Below are positions 26,170 to 35,335 of a stretch of DNA of 64,000 nucleotides, in pieces (within the stretch, counting starts at the first letter, position 1; each line of letters begins with the position of its first letter). This DNA is from UBA11346 sp038060575 (GTDB lineage: Bacteria; Planctomycetota; UBA11346), in NCBI GenBank assembly GCA_964652775.1, contig CAZZAM010000004.1, positions 1-64,000 of the forward strand, read 5' to 3'. The notes under the pieces are model-generated. The model was given only the letters and a program-made list of their open reading frames with translations. It was not told where the DNA came from and did not search any database. The translations under genes were made by a program, and so were the position numbers.

Positions 26170-26288
26170 GACAGGAGACGCAGAGGTACAGAGGTTCGAA
26201 GGAGTTGAAGGTGTTGGCGGACCACCCTGCAAGTGACTCGGTCGCTTCAGCTAAACTCTTCCAACCTCTGCGTCTCTGCGCCTCCTGT
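26170..26288. repeat. Stem-loop element E4 (GCAGAG type with ACAGGAGG tag)
   Basis: The arms at 26170-26201 and 26258-26288 are complementary (ACAGGAGACGCAGAGG... / ...CCTCTGCGTCTCTGCGCCTCCTGT) around a unique loop of about 56 nt. The outer right flank reads, on the minus strand, CATTCGAATTTACAGGAGG, which recurs in E9. It lies between the sigma-fusion stop and the beta-helix gene start. Confidence 0.88.
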
Positions 26289-26311
26289 AAATTCGAATGT
26301 GCCTTCACAGA

Positions 26312-29263
26312 TTACTGCAAGAATCGTGACAACTTGACGCCATGCAGGAGTTGGTTGCCCATTTCGGGTGGCAGAGCCGGAATGTCACGTTTGCCGTCGC
26401 CATTGAAATCACCGTGGATGTAGGCATCGACGTCAATAGTCGCGCCAACGTCGCCGCCGTCGCTGGCTAGACCTTTGCCGGGACTTCCTTCGGCAAGTCG
26501 GAGATCGAGGGTAAGCATATCGTTGCTCTTCCAGTTCCAGATCACGGTGCCATCGCCGCTGACCCATTCTGCTGGTGGGGTCGGTTCGATAGTGAGGAAG
26601 TTGCGCTCAATGGCGGTGACCCGTCGTGCTATGCCATCGCAGTTCAACTCGATGACATCACCGACGCCGAAACTGCTGGCGTCACTTTCGATCGCCAATC
26701 GCGGATCGCCGTCGATTCCGTTGCCGATGGTCGTGATCTCGAATACAGGACCGCTACGGAAGCGGGCTTGTGCAAAGCGCGAACGCTGGCCGGAGGGCGC
26801 AATCGCTTGCTGCCATTCAGAGAATGTTCTTACGACGTGGGGATCACCGTTGGTCCAGTATTTGAATAGCGACGATGAATAGGGGGACCAGTGTAGATTT
26901 TCGTCCTGCATCCCGTCAGTTGAGATGTAGGGCGTTGACAGAGTCAGATTGCGTTGTGCGCGACCAGCGAGTCCGACAGAAATCTGTCCGCCTAAGATGG
27001 TGTTTTGCAGCAGGACGTTGCCGCGATTGGGATACTGGCTCCGCGTGCCACTCCAGCCGCAGTTGATCGCGCCGTTGGTGTGGGTTCCAGCCCACACGTT
27101 GTTGATCAGGTGGGCATCCTGGGTTTCGCTGCTTTGCCAGCCCACGCCCACGTTCAGGAACAGGTTGTTTTCCAAGCGCATGCGGGATACGCCCAGCATG
27201 GTTTGTAAGCCATCGCAGTTTGAGCCACGACTGTTCCAGCAATCGAACACGTAATTGCGCAGCAGCGTCGGCGCTTCGGTGGTGCGAGACATGGAGATGC
27301 CGTGGCTTACGCTGCGTCCGACTGCGTTCTCCTGAATTGTCACGCCGGATGAGGCTTCGACGGCGATGCCCAGCCCGTTGTTGATGATAAGACAGTTCGC
27401 GATCGTGCTGTTGCGTTGATTGCGGAGCAGAATGCCGTTCGCGACCGAGGAGTAACTGTAGTGCAAGCAATCGTGAACCACGCAGTTGGTCACGCTGTTG
27501 TCGCTGCCTTGTTCAAGGACGATGCCGTTGTCAGCGATGTGGGCGATCTCCAGGCCGGTGATGGTCAATTGGGAGACATTGCGTGCCGATACGCCCTTCA
27601 TCCGTCGTACACCGTCGCAGCGGACGTGCTCAAGATCGACGCCGTCTGGTGGCCAGATGAAGCAGCGATATCCGTTAGCAGTTTTGCTCACCGCGTACTG
27701 GCCTGGACCACTGATGAGAGCCGGAATATTGGTGATTTGATACCAGAGTTCGCTGGTCTCGCCCGGATCGCCAGCGGTCGCCGTTGCGACTTCGGCCTTC
27801 AAGCGTTCTTGCAGGAGTAGATCGTGACGCTGCTGGTCGTAGCCGGTGATGGTGGCCAGTTGCGTGTAGCTGGCCACGATGCGATCGTTTTTGCGTATGT
27901 CACGACGGAGCAATATATCGCCACCGACCCATGCACTCGCGACTTGATCGAAATATTGGTTGTCGCTCACGGTGGCGCGGTCGCTGCCCGTGATGGTGAG
28001 CGTGACGCTGTCCGGTGTTCCCGGAACTGGACGCGACCATTGCGATACGCGTAGGGGGATCGCACCGCCGGCACACGACAGCGCGAAGGGTTTCCAGGGT
28101 AGATCAACCCAGCGCAGGTTTCCGTGATTCGGATGAGCAAGTTCGTTGGTAGTGCAGGGCTTCCATCCGCGAATGGGATCAGCGCCGCTGATGATGACGC
28201 GTTCGCCGGTTGCAGCCGACACGCGGATCGGTGCTTCGTTGGTTCCGGACACGGTGATCGCGACGGATTCGCGATAAGTTCCACCCTTGATGATGAGCTG
28301 ATCACCGGGCTTGAGTTGACTCATTGCGGCGCTGATGGTTAGCAGCGGAGCATCCATGTTGCCCGAGTTGGTATCTTTGGCGCGTGGGTCGCGTTGATCG
28401 ACCAACAGGGTTCGCCCAACCAGTGGCGGCGTTTGTGGCGCAGTCGATTCCTGATGCCTGGTCAGGATGATCGTTCCGGTGACCAGGGCTGCGCCGCCAA
28501 GCAGTAATCCAGCGGCAATCATAACCGCTTTGAGTTGTGCTGCGACGAACATGCCGTGCGCGCCAGCAGCCGCTGCCGTCACGGCTGCTTTGGTTGAACC
28601 ACCAGCGAGAGTCTGCATCAAGATGACACCGGATTGGAGCGGTGGTGCAGCCGCACTGGCATTGGTGCTCATCAGAGTGGCGAGGGCAAGTCCAGGAACC
28701 GCGACTCCTTTGCGTGCAAGATGACGGCGCAGATTTTCCAGCGCGCGCTGCACCAGTCCGTGAATGGCGACTTTACTACGGCCGGTGTCGCGGGCGATCT
28801 GGCTGAGACTTTGACCAACAAAGAAGTGGCTGAGGACGGCGGCGCGCTGACTCTCTGACAATTCTTCAAGCGCTTCGTCAAGGTGCGGCGAAACTGCGGA
28901 CCAGGATGTTGACGTGGCGGATTCAGTGGATGGGTCAGTTGTGCTGGCTAGGTCGGTCATGGCGTGGTGCTCCCGCTCGCGGCGGCGTTTCTCGTCACGG
29001 ACGATATGCAGGCAGGCGTAATACGCGGCCCGGTGTAACCAGGCGGCCAAGGCTTGCTCATTCGGAAACGTACGCGGCTGACGCATCAGCAGGACGAAGA
29101 CGCCCTGGGTGGCATCATCAGCCCAGTCGGACCGCCCTGACAACCGGCGCAGGCAGGCCGAATACACCATCGGCGCGAATTGCTCGTAGAGACGATGCAG
29201 CTTGTCGGCATCACCCGGATTCAGGTGCAGGTCGTGAGGAGTCGTCGTGCCTGGGGTATCCAC
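26312..29263 (-). CDS. ECF sigma factor fused through a TM helix to a parallel beta-helix ectodomain
   Basis: This 983-residue fusion has sigma2 at about 20-95 (HRLYEQFAPMVYSACLRRL, DDATQGVFVLLMRQP) and sigma4 at about 128-185, with the helix-turn-helix LSQIARDTGRSKVAIHGLVQ. An Ala/Gly linker follows (190-242), then one TM helix (LKAVMIAAGLLLGGAALVTG, about 245-268). The ectodomain is paralogous to the free protein at 23801: a DUF1565-like start at 284-335, beta-helix rungs and a terminal F-hand GDFNGDGKRDIP near 952. The start is GTG 29263, with GGAGG about 7 bp before it. Sigma regions are cytoplasmic, the helix is presumably outside, and no separate anti-sigma gene is adjacent. ECF factors with C-terminal extensions are known in planctomycetes. 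A beta-helix sensor extension with a paralogous exported neighbour is, as far as I know, not described. Confidence 0.85.
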   Translation of the reverse strand: MDTPGTTTPHDLHLNPGDADKLHRLYEQFAPMVYSACLRRLSGRSDWADDATQGVFVLLMRQPRTFPNEQALAAWLHRAAYYACLHIVRDEKRRREREHHAMTDLASTTDPSTESATSTSWSAVSPHLDEALEELSESQRAAVLSHFFVGQSLSQIARDTGRSKVAIHGLVQRALENLRRHLARKGVAVPGLALATLMSTNASAAAPPLQSGVILMQTLAGGSTKAAVTAAAAGAHGMFVAAQLKAVMIAAGLLLGGAALVTGTIILTRHQESTAPQTPPLVGRTLLVDQRDPRAKDTNSGNMDAPLLTISAAMSQLKPGDQLIIKGGTYRESVAITVSGTNEAPIRVSAATGERVIISGADPIRGWKPCTTNELAHPNHGNLRWVDLPWKPFALSCAGGAIPLRVSQWSRPVPGTPDSVTLTITGSDRATVSDNQYFDQVASAWVGGDILLRRDIRKNDRIVASYTQLATITGYDQQRHDLLLQERLKAEVATATAGDPGETSELWYQITNIPALISGPGQYAVSKTANGYRCFIWPPDGVDLEHVRCDGVRRMKGVSARNVSQLTITGLEIAHIADNGIVLEQGSDNSVTNCVVHDCLHYSYSSVANGILLRNQRNSTIANCLIINNGLGIAVEASSGVTIQENAVGRSVSHGISMSRTTEAPTLLRNYVFDCWNSRGSNCDGLQTMLGVSRMRLENNLFLNVGVGWQSSETQDAHLINNVWAGTHTNGAINCGWSGTRSQYPNRGNVLLQNTILGGQISVGLAGRAQRNLTLSTPYISTDGMQDENLHWSPYSSSLFKYWTNGDPHVVRTFSEWQQAIAPSGQRSRFAQARFRSGPVFEITTIGNGIDGDPRLAIESDASSFGVGDVIELNCDGIARRVTAIERNFLTIEPTPPAEWVSGDGTVIWNWKSNDMLTLDLRLAEGSPGKGLASDGGDVGATIDVDAYIHGDFNGDGKRDIPALPPEMGNQLLHGVKLSRFLQ

Positions 29264-29389
29264 AACCGCCTCCGGCTTAAAATTCCCACCGACTGCGGGG
29301 TGTTAACGGACTACGTCACGGGGGAGGGTATGGCGCGCAACAGGCCTCTCAAGACGGGGCTGCCAAGGCCTTTGCGTCCTGTAGATTCG

Positions 29390-32209
29390 TTATTTGAGTA
29401 GCTGGCCGAGGTCGGCGGCGGTCAGCGCACGGTTGTAGATCCGCAGTTCATCCATCCAGCCACTCAACCAATTTGCGCTCATGCCACGGCCGATGTAGAG
29501 CCGTTCTGGTTCGCGCAGGCGGCTCTGGGTCACCTCGCTCGGAGTCACGGTGATGGTTCCGGAGAAATCTTCGACGCCGTTGCGATACACGGTTGCGGTC
29601 TGCCCTTTCAGGGTCACGGCGAGATGGACCCAGGTGTTCGCTTCCAGTGCTTGTTTGCCTTGGACCTCGACGATGCCGGCGTTGGCATTTTTACTGGCGA
29701 TGACGCTCATGACGCCACGAATATTCTTGGCGTACAGCGCGATGTACCTGGCGTGGTCGGGGGTGAAGAAAATGAAAGCCATCGGTTTTTCGCCACTTCC
29801 GTCCCATTTCACCCAACAGGCGACGGTGAACTCGCTCGCGGCCTTGAAGGCGTTGACTGCGCCGACCGGCAATTGCAAAAACGCTTTGCCACCGCTGAGC
29901 TCAAGCGACCCGCTGCCGTTGCCCGGGCGCACGTCGCTACCGATCTTGGCGCCGACCTTGAAGATCGCGTCGTGGGCGTATCCGGAACGATCAAGGATAT
30001 CGCCATCGAATGACCAGTGTCCGATCAGGTCTTTGCGGGAGTCAAGTTCGTAGCGGAACGCGATCGGCTGAGCGGCCACGACATTGCCGGCGCGATCTTT
30101 CAGATTCTTCAGCGACAGGTGGTATTCCGTGCCGCTGGTGAGGGGGCTGGTTGTCAGGGTTACGATCAGATTGTTGGCATCAGTCTCGACCGCGGTGATG
30201 GTCACCCCATTGTCGATGCGGTAGTTGTTCGTCGCCTGCGCGATCAGCCGGTCGAGCGGTTCGCTGAATACGATGCGTACTTTGGTCGGATCGCTGCTGG
30301 GGCTGTTGAAACCGGTGGCGACCACCTTGGCGACCTGTGGTGGAATAGCATCCTGGACGATGACGTAGGTGGCCTCTAGGGGATAGCCTTCCTCGTCACC
30401 CCTGAAGGTCTTCGCCTTGATCGTGGTAGTCGTATCTATGATAAATGGCGCGTTATATAGCGGCGAACTGCGGGTCGGCTCGCTGCCATCACGGGTGAAA
30501 CGGATCTCTGCCCCAGGCGCAGTGGACGCCAGGGTGATCGTTGTCGGCGTGTAGCGCACGAGCTTGTCAGCGGAGGTATCGGGATGAGCGGTCCACGACG
30601 GCATGGGCGAGATGTGTAGCTCAGTTGTTGCGAGCGGCACCGATGCGCGGCCAGGAAGGTTGTGCCGGTAGGCCATCCAGCAGGCATATTGGAAATCATC
30701 AGTCAGGATGACGTAGCTCGGCGGACTGGTGAAATCCTTGTTGTAGAGTTGATTAACCAGGATGCAGGTTTCGAAGTTGTCCTCCTGCATGTAGCGATCG
30801 ACATAGGCGAAGTAGGCATCGTTCTTCCAGACGCTTTCGGCTCCCATGAGTCGTGCTGCGATGGTCTGACCTGGCCAGGTCACGCTGGTGCAGCAGCGAC
30901 GATAATTGTTATGGCCGTATTCCGACCACGCTTGTGGCGGTCGCATGTCGTTCCAGTTCGGCCAAGCGATGTCCTTGGGGTGGCTTTCGAAGGCGACGTT
31001 CGAGCCGTACCACGATGAACCGAAGTGAGTCTGATGATCTTCACCGAACGTTTTGGCTGGCTGTGACTGGAGGCATTTTATCCAATCCTGATCAGCGAAC
31101 AGCATGGCGGCACATATCTGCGGCCATTTTCGTCCGCTGCCGTGGCCACCATGACCGGGCCAACCGGCGTAGCCATCACGCAGACTGCCATACAGATCGA
31201 TCGCAATCTGAACATAGTTGAGCAGCAACGGCTCTTTTTGCTCGGCCGGGAAATCGAGATGGAGCATCAGTCCGACGACCGAGGTCATGATGCAGTTCAT
31301 CTGGCCATAGCCGGCCATGTTTTGATTTGGCGCGGCGTAGCTGAACTCGACGAAATCAATCCATGGCTGCTGGGTGAGGCGGATCCAGTGGTTCAGATCG
31401 GGGGTTGTCTTGGGTCGGGGTAGGCTGTGCAGCAGCTCGCGCCGGAGATTCCGGGCGAGGAAGATCTTGGATTGACGGTCCTTGTACGATGGGCGGAACG
31501 CATCCGGCGGTTGCGGCTTATCGAGACAGGTCAGGACGGCGGCAACCATCACGGGATCATAATGACTATCGATCTTCTTATAGGCCTTGGGGGCATCGGT
31601 CGCGGTGACCGGATCCGAGATCGAGGAGATCAGCGAACTGCCGGGCTTGAGTTGGATCGGCAGGCGCGCGAATTGCTTGGCGTCGTAGCGCTCGTCGACG
31701 ATGCGGCTATCGAACGCTGCCTGATTGTTGTTTGCTGGGTTGACCATCGAGCCATTGCGGGCGAGTTCGTTGGGTTTCAGCTTCTCCTTGATCGAACTGG
31801 GAAAATACCACGGATCCTTGACCTCGTCGCCCCACAACGGTTTGGGATCGATCGCCACGACGGTGCAGGGGCCGACCACGTAGTAGTCGTTGGTGATGAA
31901 GCGGCCGACGCGAACTTTCTCGCTGAAATGCCAGGTGATTCCGTATTGGCTGACCGTGTCGGTGAGGGTGAGCTCATCCAGGGTTGGGGTGGCTGGTGCG
32001 TTGGCTGATGTGTAGATCCGTCCTGGATTGGTCAGCGCGACCGGCTCGGTTCCCCATTCCTGTTTGCCGACCGGATTCGTTCTCATGCGTGCGTGCGCTG
32101 CGGCGATACGCGCTGTCTCAATCTCGTCGACGGTTGCCGCCGAAACCGGATGACCAGTGAGGCCAAGCGCGAGGAGGATCCAGGCCACAAGGAGGATGCT
32201 GCGAATCAC
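29390..32209 (-). CDS. Large exported multidomain protein, paralogous family copy B with Ig-like and LamG domains
   Basis: This 939-residue protein has a signal peptide (MIRSILLVAWILLALGLTGH). The family core (about 65-520) is shared with 22116 and 32245: YTSANAPATPTLDEL, SQYGITWHFSEKVRVGRF, VVGPCTVVAIDPKPLWGDEV, DAYFAYVDRYMQEDN. A chitobiase/hexosaminidase C-terminal-like module (about 555-605; GAEIRFTRDGSEPTRSSPLY) follows. A SbsA-like Ig domain (about 620-720; KVRIVFSEPLDRLI) and a LamG/concanavalin-like domain (about 728-939; LIGHWSFDGDILDRSG, WMDELRIYNRAL) complete it. The added modules are typical of surface proteins that act on polysaccharides. It lies 35 bp after copy C and 126 bp before the sigma fusion. 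Confidence 0.82.
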   Translation of the reverse strand: MIRSILLVAWILLALGLTGHPVSAATVDEIETARIAAAHARMRTNPVGKQEWGTEPVALTNPGRIYTSANAPATPTLDELTLTDTVSQYGITWHFSEKVRVGRFITNDYYVVGPCTVVAIDPKPLWGDEVKDPWYFPSSIKEKLKPNELARNGSMVNPANNNQAAFDSRIVDERYDAKQFARLPIQLKPGSSLISSISDPVTATDAPKAYKKIDSHYDPVMVAAVLTCLDKPQPPDAFRPSYKDRQSKIFLARNLRRELLHSLPRPKTTPDLNHWIRLTQQPWIDFVEFSYAAPNQNMAGYGQMNCIMTSVVGLMLHLDFPAEQKEPLLLNYVQIAIDLYGSLRDGYAGWPGHGGHGSGRKWPQICAAMLFADQDWIKCLQSQPAKTFGEDHQTHFGSSWYGSNVAFESHPKDIAWPNWNDMRPPQAWSEYGHNNYRRCCTSVTWPGQTIAARLMGAESVWKNDAYFAYVDRYMQEDNFETCILVNQLYNKDFTSPPSYVILTDDFQYACWMAYRHNLPGRASVPLATTELHISPMPSWTAHPDTSADKLVRYTPTTITLASTAPGAEIRFTRDGSEPTRSSPLYNAPFIIDTTTTIKAKTFRGDEEGYPLEATYVIVQDAIPPQVAKVVATGFNSPSSDPTKVRIVFSEPLDRLIAQATNNYRIDNGVTITAVETDANNLIVTLTTSPLTSGTEYHLSLKNLKDRAGNVVAAQPIAFRYELDSRKDLIGHWSFDGDILDRSGYAHDAIFKVGAKIGSDVRPGNGSGSLELSGGKAFLQLPVGAVNAFKAASEFTVACWVKWDGSGEKPMAFIFFTPDHARYIALYAKNIRGVMSVIASKNANAGIVEVQGKQALEANTWVHLAVTLKGQTATVYRNGVEDFSGTITVTPSEVTQSRLREPERLYIGRGMSANWLSGWMDELRIYNRALTAADLGQLLK

Positions 32210-32244
32210 GGAAGTCTCCTGTTCTTAAAATGGGGCGTTTAGGA

Positions 32245-33948
32245 TCATCTCCACGATTCACGTTGTGACGGAGTCTTGTGTCCGTCCGGCCCGACCGGGA
32301 TAGTGTCCCGCAATTTCAGCCACGCTTCCTTCACCCACTTCGAGTTATTGCTGACGTAGCCCTGCCGGCCGTAGTTACCGAACGTGGCCTTTTTGATCGT
32401 CGGGTACATGTTCTCGATCCATGGGCAATGCGCCATGGCCTGTTCAATCTGCTGTGAGTCGTCCTCGTTCATCCAGCGGTCGACGTACTCGCAGAAGCCG
32501 GGCATGTTCCATTCTTTCTCCGCATGCATCAGTCTGATGCCAAGCGCCAGCCCAACCCAACATGGGCTGGAGTTTGACATGCGGTAGCCGTAGCTGCCCA
32601 ATCCCTTGGAGCCGACGCCGCTGGTTGCCTTGATCACCGGCCAGTCGCGGGGATGAAATAGTTCGATCGGACCCCAGCCGATCTCCCAAGCCCCAACCAC
32701 GACCTCATCCGGAGTTGTGTTCCATGGGCTGTGACCGACGTAAAACGCTTTGGCACCAGTCCAGCACTGCTCGTACACTTTGCCCTTGTACTCATACGGA
32801 CACAAACCGGTTTGGTCGTCCTCTTCGAAACGATTTTTTGGATACGCCTTGCGCGGGTAAGTCATCTGCTCGTCGCCAAGCATCAGACCTGCGAACACGA
32901 TGGGCCACTTGCGACCTTGGTAATGTCCGCCGTCTGCAATCCAGGAATAGCCGTGACGAGTCTGTCCCCAGCGATCGATGCCCACTTGGATTAGGTTGAC
33001 GATGAGTCGTTCTTTTTCTTCCGCTGTGTAATTCATATTGAGGAGAATCGTGGCTTCACCCAGATCCTGGTTCATGGTCTGGCCATAGTGCGGCATGTTT
33101 TCCAGAGCGCAGGAGGTGCCGTAATCGCTCAGGTCGACCCACGGCCTCTGGAATTTGACGGCGTATGTGCCGAGGTCAGCAGGCATGCCGGCCAATCGTG
33201 GCATGGATTGGAGACGACCACGCTGCGTGATGTTGCGCGCCAGGTACTGCTTACTGTTTGCCGTATCGCAGTAGGACGGACGGAACGCGTCTGCCGGTTG
33301 CGGTTCGGACAGAACCGTCAGTACCGCACACGAACGAATTGGGTCTGGCCAGCCACCCTGGAATCCTTTTTCGCCAATCTCTTCAAAGGTGCGGCTGATG
33401 CTGGACAGCAGGACATCACCGGGCTTGAGCGCGATGGGCAGATGGGCAAAAAGCTCCGGTTTATACCGGCCGGTGGCAATCCGGCTGTCGAATCCGGCGC
33501 GCGAGGATGTTTTGGTTGCCGGCGGCGGATTCACCATGGAACCGTTGCGCGCCCGCCGCGCGGCATGCGGCTTTTCGGAGGTGGTGCCTATAACAACCAG
33601 TGGTTCGGTCACCTCTTCGCCGAAGAGCGGTTTGGGATCGATCATCACCACGGTGACCGGGCCAACCACGTACCAATCACCACTGATGAATCTGCCAACT
33701 GGCACGTCGCGATCGAAGGTCCAGGTGATCCCATATTGCGAAATGCTCTTTTTCTTTTCCAAGTCGGCCAGCTTGGGCGTGGTCGGAGCGTTGGCGGGCG
33801 TGTACACGGTCAGCGGCGGCAATACGGGGTTGGCCTTCAGCCGCGTGTCGGCCTCGGCATGCGCGGCCTGGCTCGTAACGGTCACAATCAACAAAACGTA
33901 GATGACCGGACGGAGGATAAAACCTGGAAGGATGGTGCCGTAGGTCAT
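32245..33948 (-). CDS. Exported protein of the paralogous family, copy C
   Basis: The protein has 567 residues. Its signal segment (PVIYVLLIVTVTSQAAHAEA) is preceded by ATG 33948 with AGGAG about 7 bp upstream, which decides this start over the longer frame. The family core runs YTPANAPTTPKLADL, SQYGITWTFDRDVPVGRF, GDWYVVGPVTVVMIDPKPLF, GFDSRIATGRYKPELF, LPIALKPGDVLLSSISR, DAFRPSYCDTANSKQYLARN and WNMPGFCEYVDRWMNEDD. Where copies A and B have YRRCCTS, this copy has SYGYRMSNSSPCWVG, so the double cysteine is not conserved. It is the first gene of the five-gene locus (22.1-34 kb). Biochemical role unknown. Confidence 0.8.
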   Translation of the reverse strand: MTYGTILPGFILRPVIYVLLIVTVTSQAAHAEADTRLKANPVLPPLTVYTPANAPTTPKLADLEKKKSISQYGITWTFDRDVPVGRFISGDWYVVGPVTVVMIDPKPLFGEEVTEPLVVIGTTSEKPHAARRARNGSMVNPPPATKTSSRAGFDSRIATGRYKPELFAHLPIALKPGDVLLSSISRTFEEIGEKGFQGGWPDPIRSCAVLTVLSEPQPADAFRPSYCDTANSKQYLARNITQRGRLQSMPRLAGMPADLGTYAVKFQRPWVDLSDYGTSCALENMPHYGQTMNQDLGEATILLNMNYTAEEKERLIVNLIQVGIDRWGQTRHGYSWIADGGHYQGRKWPIVFAGLMLGDEQMTYPRKAYPKNRFEEDDQTGLCPYEYKGKVYEQCWTGAKAFYVGHSPWNTTPDEVVVGAWEIGWGPIELFHPRDWPVIKATSGVGSKGLGSYGYRMSNSSPCWVGLALGIRLMHAEKEWNMPGFCEYVDRWMNEDDSQQIEQAMAHCPWIENMYPTIKKATFGNYGRQGYVSNNSKWVKEAWLKLRDTIPVGPDGHKTPSQRESWR

Positions 33949-34302
33949 GGAAGGCTCCTGGAACGAGGGTCTGTGATCGGCTTTTAACCTTAATCCCCAC
34001 TGACCGGGTTCGTTAATGGGGATCGTGGGACAGCAGAACGTGCAGCCAACACCTTCCAAGGCAACCACGGGGACACGGAGAAGACGCAGGGGACACGGGG
34101 AAAGCAGTTAGATCACGCATGTTTTTTGCATGGTATCTCCCTGTGTCCCCCGTGGATCCCCGTGGTTGCCTTGGGTTCCATCACAACTGTCAGCACGTGA
34201 GTGGTTCCGATATTTCAACTCTTCTAGAGAGTTGTTGCGGCAGCATGTTTTGTAGACCCACGAATGAGGATGCTTCTCTGACAGATGACGAAGTGCCACG
34301 GA
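33949..34302. other. 354-bp intergenic region containing repeat element E5
   Basis: This region lies between copy C of the paralogous family and the Gfo/Idh/MocA gene. It holds the CACGGGGA-type stem-loop at 34056-34174. Outside that I see no convincing gene, promoter or terminator. Confidence 0.6.
34056..34174. repeat. Stem-loop element E5 (CACGGGGA type with CCAAGGCAACC tag)
   Basis: The left arm at 34056-34100 begins CCAAGGCAACC and continues as CACGGGGA-like units. The right arm at 34138-34174 is its complement, ending GGTTGCCTTGG. The loop of about 37 nt contains TGCATG-T6-GCATG, a second small hairpin. The outer tag is the same as in E3 although the inner repeat unit differs. Confidence 0.88.
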
Positions 34303-35265
34303 TTAGGACTGAGCGGGTGTCATTTGTCGGCGGAGTAACTCTGCGGCGAATTCCAGCGACGGCACCGCATCCGCTAGGGTTGGCGTGAACGGCTGTCGGC
34401 CTTCCAGTGCGGCGATGAATGCTTCTGCTTCCTCCAGTGAGCCGTTGAGTGTCCAGGCTGGAGGCTGGTTGAGCGCCAGATCCTCGCGCAGGTCTAGACC
34501 CTTCGCGACGAAGCGGGTGTCGCAGCGGCCGTGCGCGCCGAGGATCGCGCTGGCGTGGTAGCCATCACCGAAGAATTCGTAGGTTTCTTCCTCGTGGCCG
34601 CAGGTGGGCGACACCAAGAGTGAGCCCGACGCACCGCTCCGGAAGTTGAATAGGATCTCGTGCCATGCGTGTGAACCGTGTGCTCCAGTCGGCAGGCGAT
34701 GGTCGAACGAGGCGATCTCGCCAGCGAGGTGACGAATGGTGTCGATGCAGTGGATAGCGGTGCCGAAGATGAAGTCCGACTCGGTACGATTGACGCGCAG
34801 CATGCTGACGCGGAAATGACGGATCGGTCCGCGTGCTGTCGCCCAGGCCTTGGCGCGTGCGATCGCCGGATTGAAGCGGCGGTTGAGCGACACCATGTGT
34901 TTGGTGCCGGTTTCTTGGGCAATCTGCAACAGCTGGCGCGATTCAGCAACGGAACTGCCCGGCGGTTTTTCGATCGTGCAAGGAATGCCGCGCCGCAGCA
35001 ACATGCCATTTACTGGCAGGATGAGGTGGATCGGCATGACGCAGACCACGGCATCGGGCTTCACCGTGTCTAACATCAGTTGTGCATCAGTGTATGCGTT
35101 GGTGAAGCCATGGGCGGAGCGAACGGCCTCGGCTCGAGCCGCGTCCAGATCGCATACGGCAGCAAGCTCTATTCGCTGTGGGGTTTGATTACGGATATAT
35201 GCGAGCGGTGACGCGTGTTCAGCGACCGCGTGTTGACCACAACCGAGCAAAACGATTCGGATCAC
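34303..35265 (-). CDS. Gfo/Idh/MocA family oxidoreductase
   Basis: This 320-residue NAD(P)-dependent sugar or cyclitol dehydrogenase has an N-terminal Rossmann fold (MIRIVLLGCGQHAVAEHASP, with AAVCDLD as the dinucleotide acidic turn). The family lysine lies in CTIEKPPG (about residue 100). The C-terminal alpha/beta domain holds FGTAIHCIDTIRHL with the usual catalytic-region His. The GTG start at 35265 is preceded by AAGGAGA. It lies 70 bp downstream of the AraC gene on the same strand, so probably one operon regulated by that activator. The first glycine motif is GCGQHA rather than GxGxxG-A. Substrate unknown. Confidence 0.88.
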   Translation of the reverse strand: MIRIVLLGCGQHAVAEHASPLAYIRNQTPQRIELAAVCDLDAARAEAVRSAHGFTNAYTDAQLMLDTVKPDAVVCVMPIHLILPVNGMLLRRGIPCTIEKPPGSSVAESRQLLQIAQETGTKHMVSLNRRFNPAIARAKAWATARGPIRHFRVSMLRVNRTESDFIFGTAIHCIDTIRHLAGEIASFDHRLPTGAHGSHAWHEILFNFRSGASGSLLVSPTCGHEEETYEFFGDGYHASAILGAHGRCDTRFVAKGLDLREDLALNQPPAWTLNGSLEEAEAFIAALEGRQPFTPTLADAVPSLEFAAELLRRQMTPAQS

Positions 35266-35335
35266 GCAGGTCTCCTTGCTTCTTTATGCGCACGAAGGCA
35301 AAGCGTCAATGCGGGCTCAGTTTGGGTGTATCGGA

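Noticed and set aside
34108..34299. Small open frame over repeat E5
   Set aside because: Its translation consists of the CACGGGG repeat; no start signal or family resemblance.
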